Below are positions 56,634-64,000 of a DNA stretch of 64,000 nucleotides, piece after piece. The position numbers and the translations under genes are program-made. The notes beneath the pieces are model-generated. The model saw only the letters and a list, made by a program, of their open reading frames with translations, did no database searches and was not told where the DNA came from. The stretch is from contig OY761144.1 in assembly GCA_963664365.1 (NCBI GenBank), positions 2,790,001 to 2,854,000 of the forward strand. The letters run 5' to 3'. Source of the stretch: VXRN01 sp963664365 (GTDB taxonomy: Bacteria; Chloroflexota; Dehalococcoidia; Lucifugimonadales; UBA1123). Every line of letters begins with the position of its first letter. The first letter of the stretch is position 1.

Positions 56634-57761
56634 ATGTCACGTACCACTGTCATCATCACCATAGACGGCTTCGACCCCGAGTATGTTGCCGTCTGCGACG
56701 CCCCGAATATACGGGAACTGGGCAAGCGCGGTTTCCACAATACCGGCAAGTGCATGATGCCGTCCGTGACCAACGTCAACAACGTCTCAATCGTCACCGG
56801 AAAGTATCCGTCCGAGCACGGAATCAGCTCCAACTACAGGCTCGTGCGCGAGACGGGCGAGGAAATCTACATGGAGTCCGGCGACTACATCCTGTCCGAG
56901 ACCATGTTCCAGCGCGCGCGGCGGCTTAGGGCCAGGACGATACTCTCGACGTCCAAAGACAAGCTGCGGACACTGTTGTCGGACGGCGCCGACCTTGCTA
57001 TCTCATCCGAGCGGGCGCCCGACTGGGCCGTGGAGAGCGTGGGACCGCCGCCGCCCATCTACTCGCTTGAGGTCAACGGCTGGACGGTCCGCGCCGCCAG
57101 CCACGCGATGAAGCTCGAACCGGCGGACATCGTCTATATCTCCACGACCGACTTTGCTATGCACACCTACGCACCCGACGAGCCGGAGTCGCAGCAGCAC
57201 ATCAAGATTCTGGACGACGCTATCGGCGAGTTGGTCGAGACGCATCCCGACGTTACCCTGTTCATTACGGCAGACCACGGTATGAGCGCCAAGTCCCGGA
57301 TGATCGACCTGTCCGACGTTTTGGAGCGCGAGGGCATACGCGCCGAGTCGGTGCCGATCATCAAGGACCGCTACGTCGTGCATCACAACAACCTGGGCGG
57401 GTGCATGTTCATCTACCTCGATCAGAGCAGTCTCGATCGTATGGACGAGGCAATTCAGGCGCTCGCGGATACGGACGGGGTTGAGAGGGTGTACACGCGG
57501 CAGGAGGCGGCTGACGAGCTCAGGCTCAACTATGACCGGATCGGCGACCTCGTTGTGACCGGCGACGCCGAAACAGTCTTCGGCCCCAAGGAGATCGGCG
57601 ACTCTTGGCAGGATACGGGGGCGGGGCACGGCCTGCGCTCTCACGCCTCAGCGCATGAGCAGGACATCCCGCTCATCGGCTACAACGGCGATTTCAACGG
57701 ATTCGAGTTCAACGAGAATCGAGACCTCGGTCGCTACGTCTTCGAACGGGCGCTGGGATAG
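56634..57761 (+). CDS. Phosphonoacetate hydrolase-like enzyme (alkaline phosphatase superfamily)
   Basis: A 375-residue metal-dependent hydrolase. TIDGFDPEY (first metal ligand), the nucleophile region SVTNVNNVSIVTGKYPSEHGISSNY, YISTTDFAMHTYAP, TADHGMSAKS and GAGHGLRSHASAHEQDIPLIGY carry the two-metal site. The TN.NN.SIVTG pattern matches phosphonoacetate hydrolase (PhnA) and related phosphodiesterases, so organophosphonate use is plausible. The ATG is preceded by GGAGG. Confidence 0.8.
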   Translation: MSRTTVIITIDGFDPEYVAVCDAPNIRELGKRGFHNTGKCMMPSVTNVNNVSIVTGKYPSEHGISSNYRLVRETGEEIYMESGDYILSETMFQRARRLRARTILSTSKDKLRTLLSDGADLAISSERAPDWAVESVGPPPPIYSLEVNGWTVRAASHAMKLEPADIVYISTTDFAMHTYAPDEPESQQHIKILDDAIGELVETHPDVTLFITADHGMSAKSRMIDLSDVLEREGIRAESVPIIKDRYVVHHNNLGGCMFIYLDQSSLDRMDEAIQALADTDGVERVYTRQEAADELRLNYDRIGDLVVTGDAETVFGPKEIGDSWQDTGAGHGLRSHASAHEQDIPLIGYNGDFNGFEFNENRDLGRYVFERALG

Positions 57762-57805
57762 CGGGGGATGCTGCCCACTCTCCTTTAAGGCGCTGAGCGC
57801 GGCGG

Positions 57806-57835
57806 TTGCAAAGGCGGGGGCGGGTTGCGTAGAAT
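57806..57835 (+). promoter_or_regulatory. Promoter of the pyr operon
   Basis: TTGCAA 57806-57811, an 18-nt spacer, TAGAAT 57830-57835. The start would be near 57842, giving a leader of about 150 nt with the PyrR box and attenuator. Confidence 0.6.
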
Positions 57836-57882
57836 GGGCGTGACGGACTTCGGAGAAGAGACCGTCGGCACCCTTTAAGTCG

Positions 57883-57904
57883 GTCCAGTGAGGCAGGCAA
57901 GGGG
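57883..57904 (+). promoter_or_regulatory. PyrR-binding site in pyr leader
   Basis: GTCCAGTGAGGCAGGCAAGG with the CNGNGA-type loop (CAGTGA, 57886-57891) matches the PyrR RNA-binding consensus (TCCAGAGAGGCTNGCAAG). Flanking CCCTT (57871-57875) and AAGGG (57899-57903) can form the lower stem. UMP-bound PyrR would hold this hairpin and favour termination downstream. Confidence 0.85.
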
Positions 57905-57959
57905 CGAGTAACATGGGACACCGGGCGCATCCCGTCCGATCCCAACGCTATATCGCGAA

Positions 57960-57988
57960 CCTCTTGCCAGCAGTGCAAGGGGTTTTTT
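57960..57988 (+). terminator. Attenuator terminator of the pyr operon
   Basis: CCTCTTGC (57960-57967) pairs with GCAAGGGG (57975-57982), then T6 (57983-57988). The right arm also holds the AAGGGG ribosome site 8 nt before the TTG of pyrR at 57991, so the same stem could control both transcription and translation. Confidence 0.85.
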
Positions 57989-57990
57989 CG

Positions 57991-58548
57991 TTGGCCGGAA
58001 ACGACTCGCAGACAGTGGGACGCCGCATCTTGACGGACGATGAGATGCGGAGGGCGCTCGTTCGCATCGCCCATGAGGTGCTGGAGCGGAACGGCGGCGC
58101 CGAGGATGTCGTTCTGATCGGGATGCACACGCGCGGAGTGCCCATCGCTCAGCGCATCGCGGCCTACGTGAAGGACTTCGAGGGGGTGGACGTCCCTGTC
58201 GGAATGCTGGACATCGGGCTGTACCGCGACGACCTCTCGGGCGGGGCCAGGCCCGTGATGCGGCAGACGAGGATGCCCGACATCCAGGATCAGCGCGTGG
58301 TGCTGGTGGACGACGTGTTGTACACGGGCCGCAGCATCAGGGCGGCTATGGACGCGCTGACGGATTTTGGCCGGGCCAGCCAGATTCAGCTCGCGGTGCT
58401 GGTGGACCGGGGGCACCGTGAACTGCCGGTCAGGGCCGACTACGTCGGCAAGAACGTCCCTACGTCCCGCGAGGAAGAGGTCGGCGTTCGGCTGAAAGAG
58501 ATCGACGGCGCGGACGAAGTCCTGCTGTCCAGGAGGAGCGACGCATGA
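57991..58548 (+). CDS. pyrR: Bifunctional pyr regulator / uracil phosphoribosyltransferase PyrR
   Basis: A 185-residue PyrR. The PRPP motif VVLVDDVLYTGRSIRAAMDAL, VLIGMHTRGVPIAQRIA and RPVMRQTRM.DIQ are present. It binds the leader RNA with UMP to stop pyr transcription. The start is TTG 57991; the ATG at 57913 lies within the attenuator RNA and would add a non-conserved 26 residues. Its TGA overlaps the pyrB ATG. Confidence 0.92.
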   Translation: MAGNDSQTVGRRILTDDEMRRALVRIAHEVLERNGGAEDVVLIGMHTRGVPIAQRIAAYVKDFEGVDVPVGMLDIGLYRDDLSGGARPVMRQTRMPDIQDQRVVLVDDVLYTGRSIRAAMDALTDFGRASQIQLAVLVDRGHRELPVRADYVGKNVPTSREEEVGVRLKEIDGADEVLLSRRSDA

Positions 58549-59618
58549 TTCAGACGAGCCGCACGCAGAGACGACCGGACACGATCAACGGCGCTTCCGC
58601 CGTGCCGGGCGCGCGACCGGCAGTACGGACTTCGAGGCCGCTGATCAAGCCGGGGCGGAGACACGTCCTGGACCTCGACGACTTCTCCCCGTCCGAGATC
58701 GAGGATGTCTTCCAGAACGCGGACGCTATGCGCGAGGTTATGAACCGCGAGATCAAGAAGGTGCCCACTCTTAGAGGCAAGACGGTTATCACGCTGTTCA
58801 CGGAGCCGAGCACGCGGACGAGGGTGTCCTTCGAGCAGGCGTCGAAGATACTGAGCGCGGACGTTATCAACGTTTCGGGGTCGGGCAGCAGCGTTGAAAA
58901 GGGCGAGTCGCTATACAACACTGCGCTGACGCTCCAGGCGATGAATGCGGACATCATCATAATCCGGCACCCCGAATCGGGATCGCCGCACTTCCTGGCC
59001 AGACACCTGGACGCCTGCGTGATCAACGCGGGGGACGGCGCTCACGCGCATCCCACGCAGGCGCTGCTGGACATGTACACGATGCGGAACCACTTCGGAC
59101 GGGTCGAGGGGCTGAGGGTGACGATAGTGGGTGACGTGCTGTACAGCCGCGTCGCGCGATCCAACCTGTGGGGCCTGACCAGAATGGGCGCGGAGGTCAC
59201 GCTGTGCGCTCCGCCGACGCTGCTGCCGCGTGACATGCTCAAAGCGCGCGCTGAGGTCGAGGGTCACCCGTTCGCAGATGTAAAGATCGAGACCAACGTG
59301 GAGCGGGCGCTGGATAGCGTGGACGTGGTGTACGCGCTCAGGCTTCAGCGCGAGCGACAGCAGGCGGGCCATCTGCCGTCTCTGAGGGAGTACTCTAGGG
59401 CGTACGGCATCAACCCGCAGAGGCTCAAGCTGGCGAGTCCTGACGTCCTGGTCATGCACCCCGGCCCGATGAACGAGGGCGTTGAGATAGACCCAGAGGT
59501 CGCGCACGGGTCGAGATCGGTGATAGAGGAGCAGGTGACGAACGGAGTGGCGATCCGAATGGTGCTGCTGTACAGCGTCGCTACGCCTGTCCGGGACCAG
59601 AGGGGACTGAGAGGATGA
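58545..59618 (+). CDS. pyrB: Aspartate carbamoyltransferase catalytic subunit
   Basis: A 357-residue ATCase: STRTRVSFEQASKIL, HPESGSPHFLARH, DGAHAHPTQALLDMYTM, TIVGDVLYSRVARSN and HPGPMNEGVEID are all diagnostic. It converts carbamoyl phosphate and aspartate to carbamoyl-aspartate. The first 40 residues are a low-homology extension; a start inside may be used. ATG 58545 overlaps the pyrR stop. Confidence 0.95.
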   Translation: MIQTSRTQRRPDTINGASAVPGARPAVRTSRPLIKPGRRHVLDLDDFSPSEIEDVFQNADAMREVMNREIKKVPTLRGKTVITLFTEPSTRTRVSFEQASKILSADVINVSGSGSSVEKGESLYNTALTLQAMNADIIIIRHPESGSPHFLARHLDACVINAGDGAHAHPTQALLDMYTMRNHFGRVEGLRVTIVGDVLYSRVARSNLWGLTRMGAEVTLCAPPTLLPRDMLKARAEVEGHPFADVKIETNVERALDSVDVVYALRLQRERQQAGHLPSLREYSRAYGINPQRLKLASPDVLVMHPGPMNEGVEIDPEVAHGSRSVIEEQVTNGVAIRMVLLYSVATPVRDQRGLRG

Positions 59619-60052
59619 GCCGTTTGACGGAAAACGGGGATCGCTCGCCGGCCGCCACGCTGCGCGACAGCGAACTTCGCGCCCAGTACCTGAGCCGGGG
59701 CGGTACACTCCCTCGTCAGCGGGCTACTCTGATAATGCGGCGCAATGGCAGGATTCTACTGGTCAGGGACCGGGGCCGCAGCTCCTACGGTCTTCCGGGC
59801 GGCGGCATCGAGGACGGAGAGCTTTCTATCGTGGCGGCGGCGCGCGAGCTTCACGAGGAGACCGGCCTGGAGGCAACTTCGATCAGGTATCTGTTCAGCT
59901 TCGAAGGAAAGTACAACGTCCACCGCGTGTACGAGGTCGAGGCGGACGGAGAGCCGGAGGCCAGAGGGGAGATCGACTGGTACATCTGGTGGGACATGAA
60001 GGACAACACGCCGGTGTATCCGCACGTCCGGGGCATACTGGCGGAGCATTAA
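59615..60052 (+). CDS. NUDIX hydrolase
   Basis: A 145-residue NUDIX protein with box GGGIEDGELSIVAAARELHEETGLEA fully matching GX5EX7REUXEEXGU. It hydrolyses a nucleoside diphosphate derivative; the substrate is not readable. It overlaps the pyrB stop by 4 nt, so it is part of the pyr operon. Confidence 0.92.
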   Translation: MSRLTENGDRSPAATLRDSELRAQYLSRGGTLPRQRATLIMRRNGRILLVRDRGRSSYGLPGGGIEDGELSIVAAARELHEETGLEATSIRYLFSFEGKYNVHRVYEVEADGEPEARGEIDWYIWWDMKDNTPVYPHVRGILAEH

Positions 60053-60054
60053 AG

Positions 60055-60465
60055 ATGCCTAAGCAACAGACCGTGGAACGGAGAATCCGGCGCAGGGCGA
60101 CTGCTTTGGTGATTCGTGATGGAAAGGTCCTTCTGGTCAGGGATCCCAATGAAAGCACGTTCGTTTTCCCGGGGGGAGGCGTGGACAGGGGTGAGTCGTG
60201 CGCGTCCGCCGTTGTCAGAGAACTGCATGAGGAGACAGGACTGGTCGCGTCCAGAGTGGAGTATCTATTTGACTATTGCGATTTCTGGGGTGACAACGGT
60301 ATCGACTACTGGGGGCAGGTACAGAGTGTGTTTCGTGTTGCCGCCAGCGGTGAGGTTACGCCAGCGGATGATGTTTGCGAGTTCAGGTGGTGGGATAGGA
60401 GGTCAAATCTACCGCTGTGGGACTGTGTGGAACCCGTCTTGGATATGGCCGTAAGGAGCGAGTAA
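60055..60465 (+). CDS. NUDIX hydrolase
   Basis: A 136-residue NUDIX protein with box GGGVDRGESCASAVVRELHEETGLVA. It is a paralogue of the preceding gene. ATG 60055 starts 2 bp after the previous stop; a longer frame would overlap. Two NUDIX genes inside a pyrimidine operon suggest house-cleaning of nucleotides, such as CTP/UTP derivatives (inference). Confidence 0.92.
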   Translation: MPKQQTVERRIRRRATALVIRDGKVLLVRDPNESTFVFPGGGVDRGESCASAVVRELHEETGLVASRVEYLFDYCDFWGDNGIDYWGQVQSVFRVAASGEVTPADDVCEFRWWDRRSNLPLWDCVEPVLDMAVRSE

Positions 60466-61806
60466 ATGGGACAGTTGCTCATCAAGGGCGGACGGATCAT
60501 TGACCCGTCGCAGAGTGTGGACCGGGTCGGGGACCTGCTCATAGAGGACGGCGTGGTCGCCGGTGTCGAGCAGGTCATAGAGCCGCCTGAGGGCGCTCAG
60601 GTCATCGAGGCGGGTGGACTGGTTGTAACGCCCGGATTCATTGACTTGCACTGCCACCTGCGGGAGCCGGGGCTGGAGTACAAGGAGACGATCGCGACAG
60701 GCACGCGCGCGGCGGCAAAGGGTGGATTCACAACGGTCTGCGCGATGCCAAATACAGAGCCGACGATGCACACGCGGGCTACCGTGGAGTACGTGCTTGG
60801 GAAGGCGCGAGTCGAGGGAGCGGTGCGCGTGCTTCCGATAGGGTGCGTGACGAACAACTCGGCGGGCAAGGCGCTTGCGGAGATGGGAGAGCTTGCCGAA
60901 GCGGGCTGCATCGGGTTCAGCGACGATGGAAATCCGGTCGCCGACGCGAACATCATGCGGCAGGCGTTGAGCTACGCTTCGGGTCTTGGTCTTCCGATCA
61001 TCAACCACTGCGAGACGCCGGACCTGTTCCTGGACGGTCACATGAACGAGGGTTGGGTATCCAACCGTCTCGGAATCCAGGGCGCTCCCAACTCGGCGGA
61101 GGAGACGATGGTCGCCCGCGACATATCGCTGGCGGAGCTGACGGGTGGGCATGTCCACATAGCGCACATTTCGACCGTAGGGACTCTCGACCTGGTGCGC
61201 CGGGCCAAGGAGGACGGCATCAACGTAACCTGCGAGGTTACGCCTCATCACCTGACTCTGACGGACGAGGCGGTGATGGGAGAAAGAGGGGGAAAGCCGT
61301 TCGACGCGCTCGGCACGGCGGCATATGACACGTACGCCAAGGTCAATCCGCCGCTGAGGGCACGAACCGACATGGAGGCGATGGTGGAAGGGCTGTCGGA
61401 CGGGACGATCGACGTGATAGCAACGGACCATGCTCCGCATGGTCAGATCGAAAAGCTGTGTACGTTCGAAGAGGCGGCGATGGGGATCAGCGCGCTGGAG
61501 ACGGCGCTTGGGTCGGTCATGTCGCTGGTCCATGATGGGCGTCTGTCACTGCCGATGATGATCGAGAAACTCACGTCCGCGCCAGCAAGGTTCCTGGGTC
61601 GCACGGACATCGGAACACTGCGTACGGGGTCAGAGGGCGACGTGACAATCCTCGACCCAAACGCCGAGTGGATCGTAGATACCGATGCGTTCGTGTCGAA
61701 GGGGAAGAACTCGCCTCTGCACGGGACTACGCTCAGAGGTCGGGTGGTGGCGACGCTGTTGGGGGGCGAGGTGGTGTGTGGGGGAGAAGCTGTATTCAAG
61801 GGTTAG
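60466..61806 (+). CDS. pyrC: Dihydroorotase
   Basis: A 446-residue amidohydrolase: metal-binding DLHCHLREPGLEYKETIATG, CAMPNTEPT, EVTPHHLTLTDEAV, DVIATDHAPH. It closes carbamoyl-aspartate to dihydroorotate. It starts at the base after the NUDIX stop, with AAGGAG 8-13 nt upstream. Class I (about 430 residues) type. Confidence 0.95.
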   Translation: MGQLLIKGGRIIDPSQSVDRVGDLLIEDGVVAGVEQVIEPPEGAQVIEAGGLVVTPGFIDLHCHLREPGLEYKETIATGTRAAAKGGFTTVCAMPNTEPTMHTRATVEYVLGKARVEGAVRVLPIGCVTNNSAGKALAEMGELAEAGCIGFSDDGNPVADANIMRQALSYASGLGLPIINHCETPDLFLDGHMNEGWVSNRLGIQGAPNSAEETMVARDISLAELTGGHVHIAHISTVGTLDLVRRAKEDGINVTCEVTPHHLTLTDEAVMGERGGKPFDALGTAAYDTYAKVNPPLRARTDMEAMVEGLSDGTIDVIATDHAPHGQIEKLCTFEEAAMGISALETALGSVMSLVHDGRLSLPMMIEKLTSAPARFLGRTDIGTLRTGSEGDVTILDPNAEWIVDTDAFVSKGKNSPLHGTTLRGRVVATLLGGEVVCGGEAVFKG

Positions 61807-61816
61807 GAGGACACTC

Positions 61817-62860
61817 TTGGAAGACATTAAGATATGGGCGCTTGACGGTTCTCAGGTCGAGGACTTGAAGCCGGCCGGTCAGACGGACACGGAGCGACTG
61901 CTTGAAGATACGCTTGTCAGTCGCCCGGACTTACTGCTAGAAGATCTTGTACTGGTAGGACGGCAGACCCCGACAGAGGGAGGGCCACTGGATCTGCTTG
62001 GCGTGGACGGCGACGGTCGTCTGGTTGTGTTCGAGTTGAAGCGCGACACGCTGACACGCGAGGCGGTCGCGCAGGTCATAGATTACGCATCCTACCTAGA
62101 TAGTATGGATCTTGACGCGCTCGCCAGTTACATATCCGAGAAATCGGGCAGTCACGGCATTAACAAAATAGATAACTTTTCGGACTGGTATGGTCAGCAG
62201 AATTTTGAGGATGCAGAGTCTCTAGAGTCACTCAAGCCGCTACGTATGGTCTTAGTGGGCTTGGGCGTTGATGATACAACTGAGCGAATGGTGAGGTTCC
62301 TCGCCGAGAATAGCAACATGGATATTACGCTGCTGACCTTTCACGGCTTTAGATACGATGGTAAGACTATTTTGGCTAAGCGGGTAGAAGTGGACAGTAC
62401 CAAAGTAGTCAGTCCTAGATTGAAAAAGCCAAGCCTGAGAAAACATGAACGGCGAAAGAGATTGCTTGATCTAGCTGAGTCACTTGGGGTGTCCGGGACA
62501 TTTTCGGAGGTGAGAGATCTGTTCCTGAACAGTCCTAACAGATTTTCGGAGACAGTACGGACAGATTCTTCCAATTTGACTCTGCGGCGCGTTTGGTATG
62601 CCAGGATCATCCCAGAGAGCGGTAGGGTGCGGCTATTCTTCTATCCATGGACCATTGCGTTGTGCCCGGAGGCTTTCGAGTCTGCCAAAACAGAAATCCG
62701 ACACGAAGTGAATCACTACAGCAATGAGTATGGAGATGGGATTGATTTTCTGATTGGTGATGACAAGAGAGAGGCTCACAAAGACGAATTGACTAGGCTT
62801 GTGCAAGCAGTGTACCAGGCTTGGGAGAACCAAGACGCGGACGGTGGAGAGACAACATGA
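61817..62860 (+). CDS. NucS/DUF91-like putative nuclease
   Basis: A 347-residue protein. The N-terminal 110 residues contain a PD-(D/E)XK-type core PLDLLGVDGDGRLVVFELKR (Asp...Glu-x-Lys), as in the NucS/DUF91 family and similar to PDDEXK nucleases of accessory systems. The C-terminal half is of unknown fold. It starts with TTG after TAGGAGG, 10 bp past pyrC, and its stop overlaps the next gene (ATGA). Codon usage differs from pyrC (more AT), consistent with insertion. Confidence 0.75.
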   Translation: MEDIKIWALDGSQVEDLKPAGQTDTERLLEDTLVSRPDLLLEDLVLVGRQTPTEGGPLDLLGVDGDGRLVVFELKRDTLTREAVAQVIDYASYLDSMDLDALASYISEKSGSHGINKIDNFSDWYGQQNFEDAESLESLKPLRMVLVGLGVDDTTERMVRFLAENSNMDITLLTFHGFRYDGKTILAKRVEVDSTKVVSPRLKKPSLRKHERRKRLLDLAESLGVSGTFSEVRDLFLNSPNRFSETVRTDSSNLTLRRVWYARIIPESGRVRLFFYPWTIALCPEAFESAKTEIRHEVNHYSNEYGDGIDFLIGDDKREAHKDELTRLVQAVYQAWENQDADGGETT

Positions 62861-63204
62861 GAGCCAATGAACTGATAGAGAAGGCACAGTTTGTCACAGA
62901 CTCTAATGGAAACAAAAAAGCCGTCTTGCTTGACTACACCTTCTGGGAAGAGCTAGTGGAGTTACTGCAAGACGTTGAGGATTCAAGAGAAGTAGAACGT
63001 ATCCGATATTCTGGAGAAAAACCCGCGCCATCGGAGCAGGTCAAGTCCGAACTGGCAGACGGTCGGACAGAAGTTTCCAGAGACGCGCAGAGTGGCGACT
63101 GGGTTACTGAGAAACTCAACGAAGTCTATTCTGAAGTGGACTCAGGGCTTGACCCTGTCCTCTACGCCATGCAGTGGGCCTCGTTGCGAAAGGAAGACTG
63201 GTAG
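62857..63204 (+). CDS. Putative MazE-like antitoxin
   Basis: A 115-residue protein between the nuclease and the MazF toxin, overlapping both. It has a Phd-like start (RANELIEKAQFVTDSNGNKKAVLLDYTFWEELVELL) and an acidic C-terminal tail. By position it is the antitoxin; sequence similarity to known antitoxins is weak. Confidence 0.65.
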   Translation: MRANELIEKAQFVTDSNGNKKAVLLDYTFWEELVELLQDVEDSREVERIRYSGEKPAPSEQVKSELADGRTEVSRDAQSGDWVTEKLNEVYSEVDSGLDPVLYAMQWASLRKEDW

Positions 63205-63542
63205 TGCGCCGCGGAGAAATCTGGTGGGCTGATCTGCCCGAACCGGAAGGTTCAGAACCGGGATTCACACGGCCGGTCGTGATAATCCAAAGTGACTGGT
63301 TCACTGACAGCCGTATCAGAACAGCAGTCGTCGTCGCCATCACGTCCAACTTAGAAGTGAGTGACGCGCCGGGAAACGTTCTCATCGAACGCAACCAATC
63401 GGCTCTCACCATGGACTCGGTTGTAAATGTATCTCAGATATTAACCGTGGACCAATCGTTTCTCAGAGACAGGGTTGGTAGATTGCCGGATCGGATAATG
63501 TCTGCCGTAGACTCCGGGCTACGGCTGGCTCTTGGACTGTGA
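63204..63542 (+). CDS. mazF: MazF-type endoribonuclease toxin
   Basis: A 112-residue MazF/PemK toxin: RRGEIWWADLPEPEGSEPGFTRPVVIIQSDWF, VVVAITSNLEVSDAPGNVLI, QSALTMDSVVNVSQILTVDQ. The key Arg near the N-terminus and the GSE.GF.RPVVI loop are intact. The start is GTG 63204, sharing one base with the TAG of the antitoxin gene. Confidence 0.9.
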   Translation: MRRGEIWWADLPEPEGSEPGFTRPVVIIQSDWFTDSRIRTAVVVAITSNLEVSDAPGNVLIERNQSALTMDSVVNVSQILTVDQSFLRDRVGRLPDRIMSAVDSGLRLALGL

Positions 63543-63554
63543 GCGTTCACCAGT

Positions 63555-64000
63555 ATGACCACAACCACCCACCTAGTCCTAGAAGACGGCACCGCATACA
63601 GCGGAACAGCCTTTGGCGACATCTCCCGCCCCACCCACGGTGAGGTCGTGTTCAACACGTCGATGACCGGATACCAGGAGATACTTACCGATCCCTCGTA
63701 TGCGGGGCAGATCGTCGTCCCGACATACCCGCTTATCGGCAACTACGGGATCAACCGGCAGGACTTCGAGTCGCGCCGGATACAGGTGTCCGGCTTCGTC
63801 GTCAGGGAGTACTGCGACGCGCCCAGCCATTCGGCGAGCGAGATGACGCTGGACGAGTTTCTAAAGTCTCACGGAACGCTGGGGATAAGCGGAGTGGACA
63901 CACGCGCCATCACCCGCCGCCTTCGGAGCCGAGGGGTGATGATGGGCGCCATCGCGCTGGACGAGACGCCGGAGCACGCGCTCACCCGGCTCAGGGAATT
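63555..64000 (+). CDS. carA: Carbamoyl-phosphate synthase small subunit (partial)
   Basis: The first 148 codons of CarA, the glutaminase subunit that supplies ammonia for carbamoyl phosphate. LVLEDGTAYSG.AFGD, GEVVFNTSMTGYQEILTDPSYAGQIVV.TYPLIGNYG and ISGVDTRAITRRLR are diagnostic. The gene continues past the window edge. It is separated from pyrC by the nuclease/MazEF cassette. Confidence 0.95.
   Translation, partial: MTTTTHLVLEDGTAYSGTAFGDISRPTHGEVVFNTSMTGYQEILTDPSYAGQIVVPTYPLIGNYGINRQDFESRRIQVSGFVVREYCDAPSHSASEMTLDEFLKSHGTLGISGVDTRAITRRLRSRGVMMGAIALDETPEHALTRLRE

Noticed and set aside
57913..57990. pyrR starting at ATG 57913
   Set aside because: The segment forms the attenuator terminator and encodes residues not conserved in PyrR; TTG 57991 fits the family length.
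60409..61533. Long minus-strand reading frame of 374 codons
   Set aside because: A shadow of pyrC, whose active-site motifs are intact; the opposite frame has Arg/His-rich filler and no family pattern.

Overview
This 64-kb, GC-rich bacterial chromosome segment uses many TTG and GTG starts. The gene mix (three tandem AIM24-family proteins, several flavin-dependent oxidoreductases, CoA ligases, a PPi-type phosphofructokinase, FabL, a UGSC selenoprotein, and a PyrR-controlled pyr operon) is most consistent with a Chloroflexota lineage, probably Dehalococcoidia/SAR202-like. That placement is inferred from gene content. No rRNA or other phylogenetic marker was examined.

Layout. 1-3.2 kb: three AIM24 paralogues, then an FMN alpha-hydroxyacid oxidase on the other strand. 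3.2-6 kb: an orphan phage-terminase module (a TerS-like two-repeat protein and a terminase large subunit) with no other phage genes. 6.1-10.3 kb: a CoA ligase, a retropepsin-like protein, and a small defence/accessory cluster (DNA methyltransferase, DUF6884 protein, a truncated partner, a HigA-like antitoxin). 10.3-17 kb: serS, then a fatty-acid gene cluster (hotdog dehydratase pair, plsX, fabG, fabL), then ygfZ and iscA. 17.2-19.8 kb: a PIN-domain gene coupled to a tandem-repeat mini-protein, a hydroxyacid dehydrogenase, and an MqsRA-like pair. 19.8-22.4 kb: an LLM oxidoreductase, tRNA-Gly, a probable structured small RNA, and hpt. 22.7-30.6 kb: DUF503, an MrfA-type helicase, an unrecognised three-gene operon with a TIR/SLOG-like product, a lone ABC ATPase, a second TerS-like paralogue, and two related membrane proteins among MITE-like repeats.

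30.7-36.7 kb: pcrA, speE-speD, an oxalyl-CoA-synthetase-like ligase and a VapC/Phd pair. 36.9-41.6 kb: an oligopeptide-type ABC transporter (lipoprotein with a repeat stalk plus two permeases, no ATPase) ending at a transposase remnant. 41.8-48.3 kb: HAD dehalogenase, PPi-type PFK, a DM13 protein, and a catabolic-looking set (CehA/PHP-like, SMP-30, SDR). 48.3-57.8 kb: tRNA-Asn, several small enzymes, a UGA-containing UGSC selenoprotein with a matching SECIS hairpin, pentapeptide repeats, Uma2, an LLM oxidoreductase, a retropepsin-like protein, a higBA cassette between direct repeats, and a phosphonoacetate-hydrolase-like enzyme. 57.8-64 kb: the pyr operon, with a PyrR box and attenuator, pyrR, pyrB, two NUDIX genes, pyrC, an inserted NucS-like nuclease/MazEF cassette, and carA (cut by the window edge).

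The main points of interest are the in-frame UGA selenoprotein, the duplicated terminase-associated module with a conserved 61-bp 3' tail and repeat-derived coding linkers, the PIN/tandem-repeat pair, the 25.5-27.2 kb operon, the putative small RNA after tRNA-Gly, and the toxin-antitoxin/nuclease insertion in the pyr operon.
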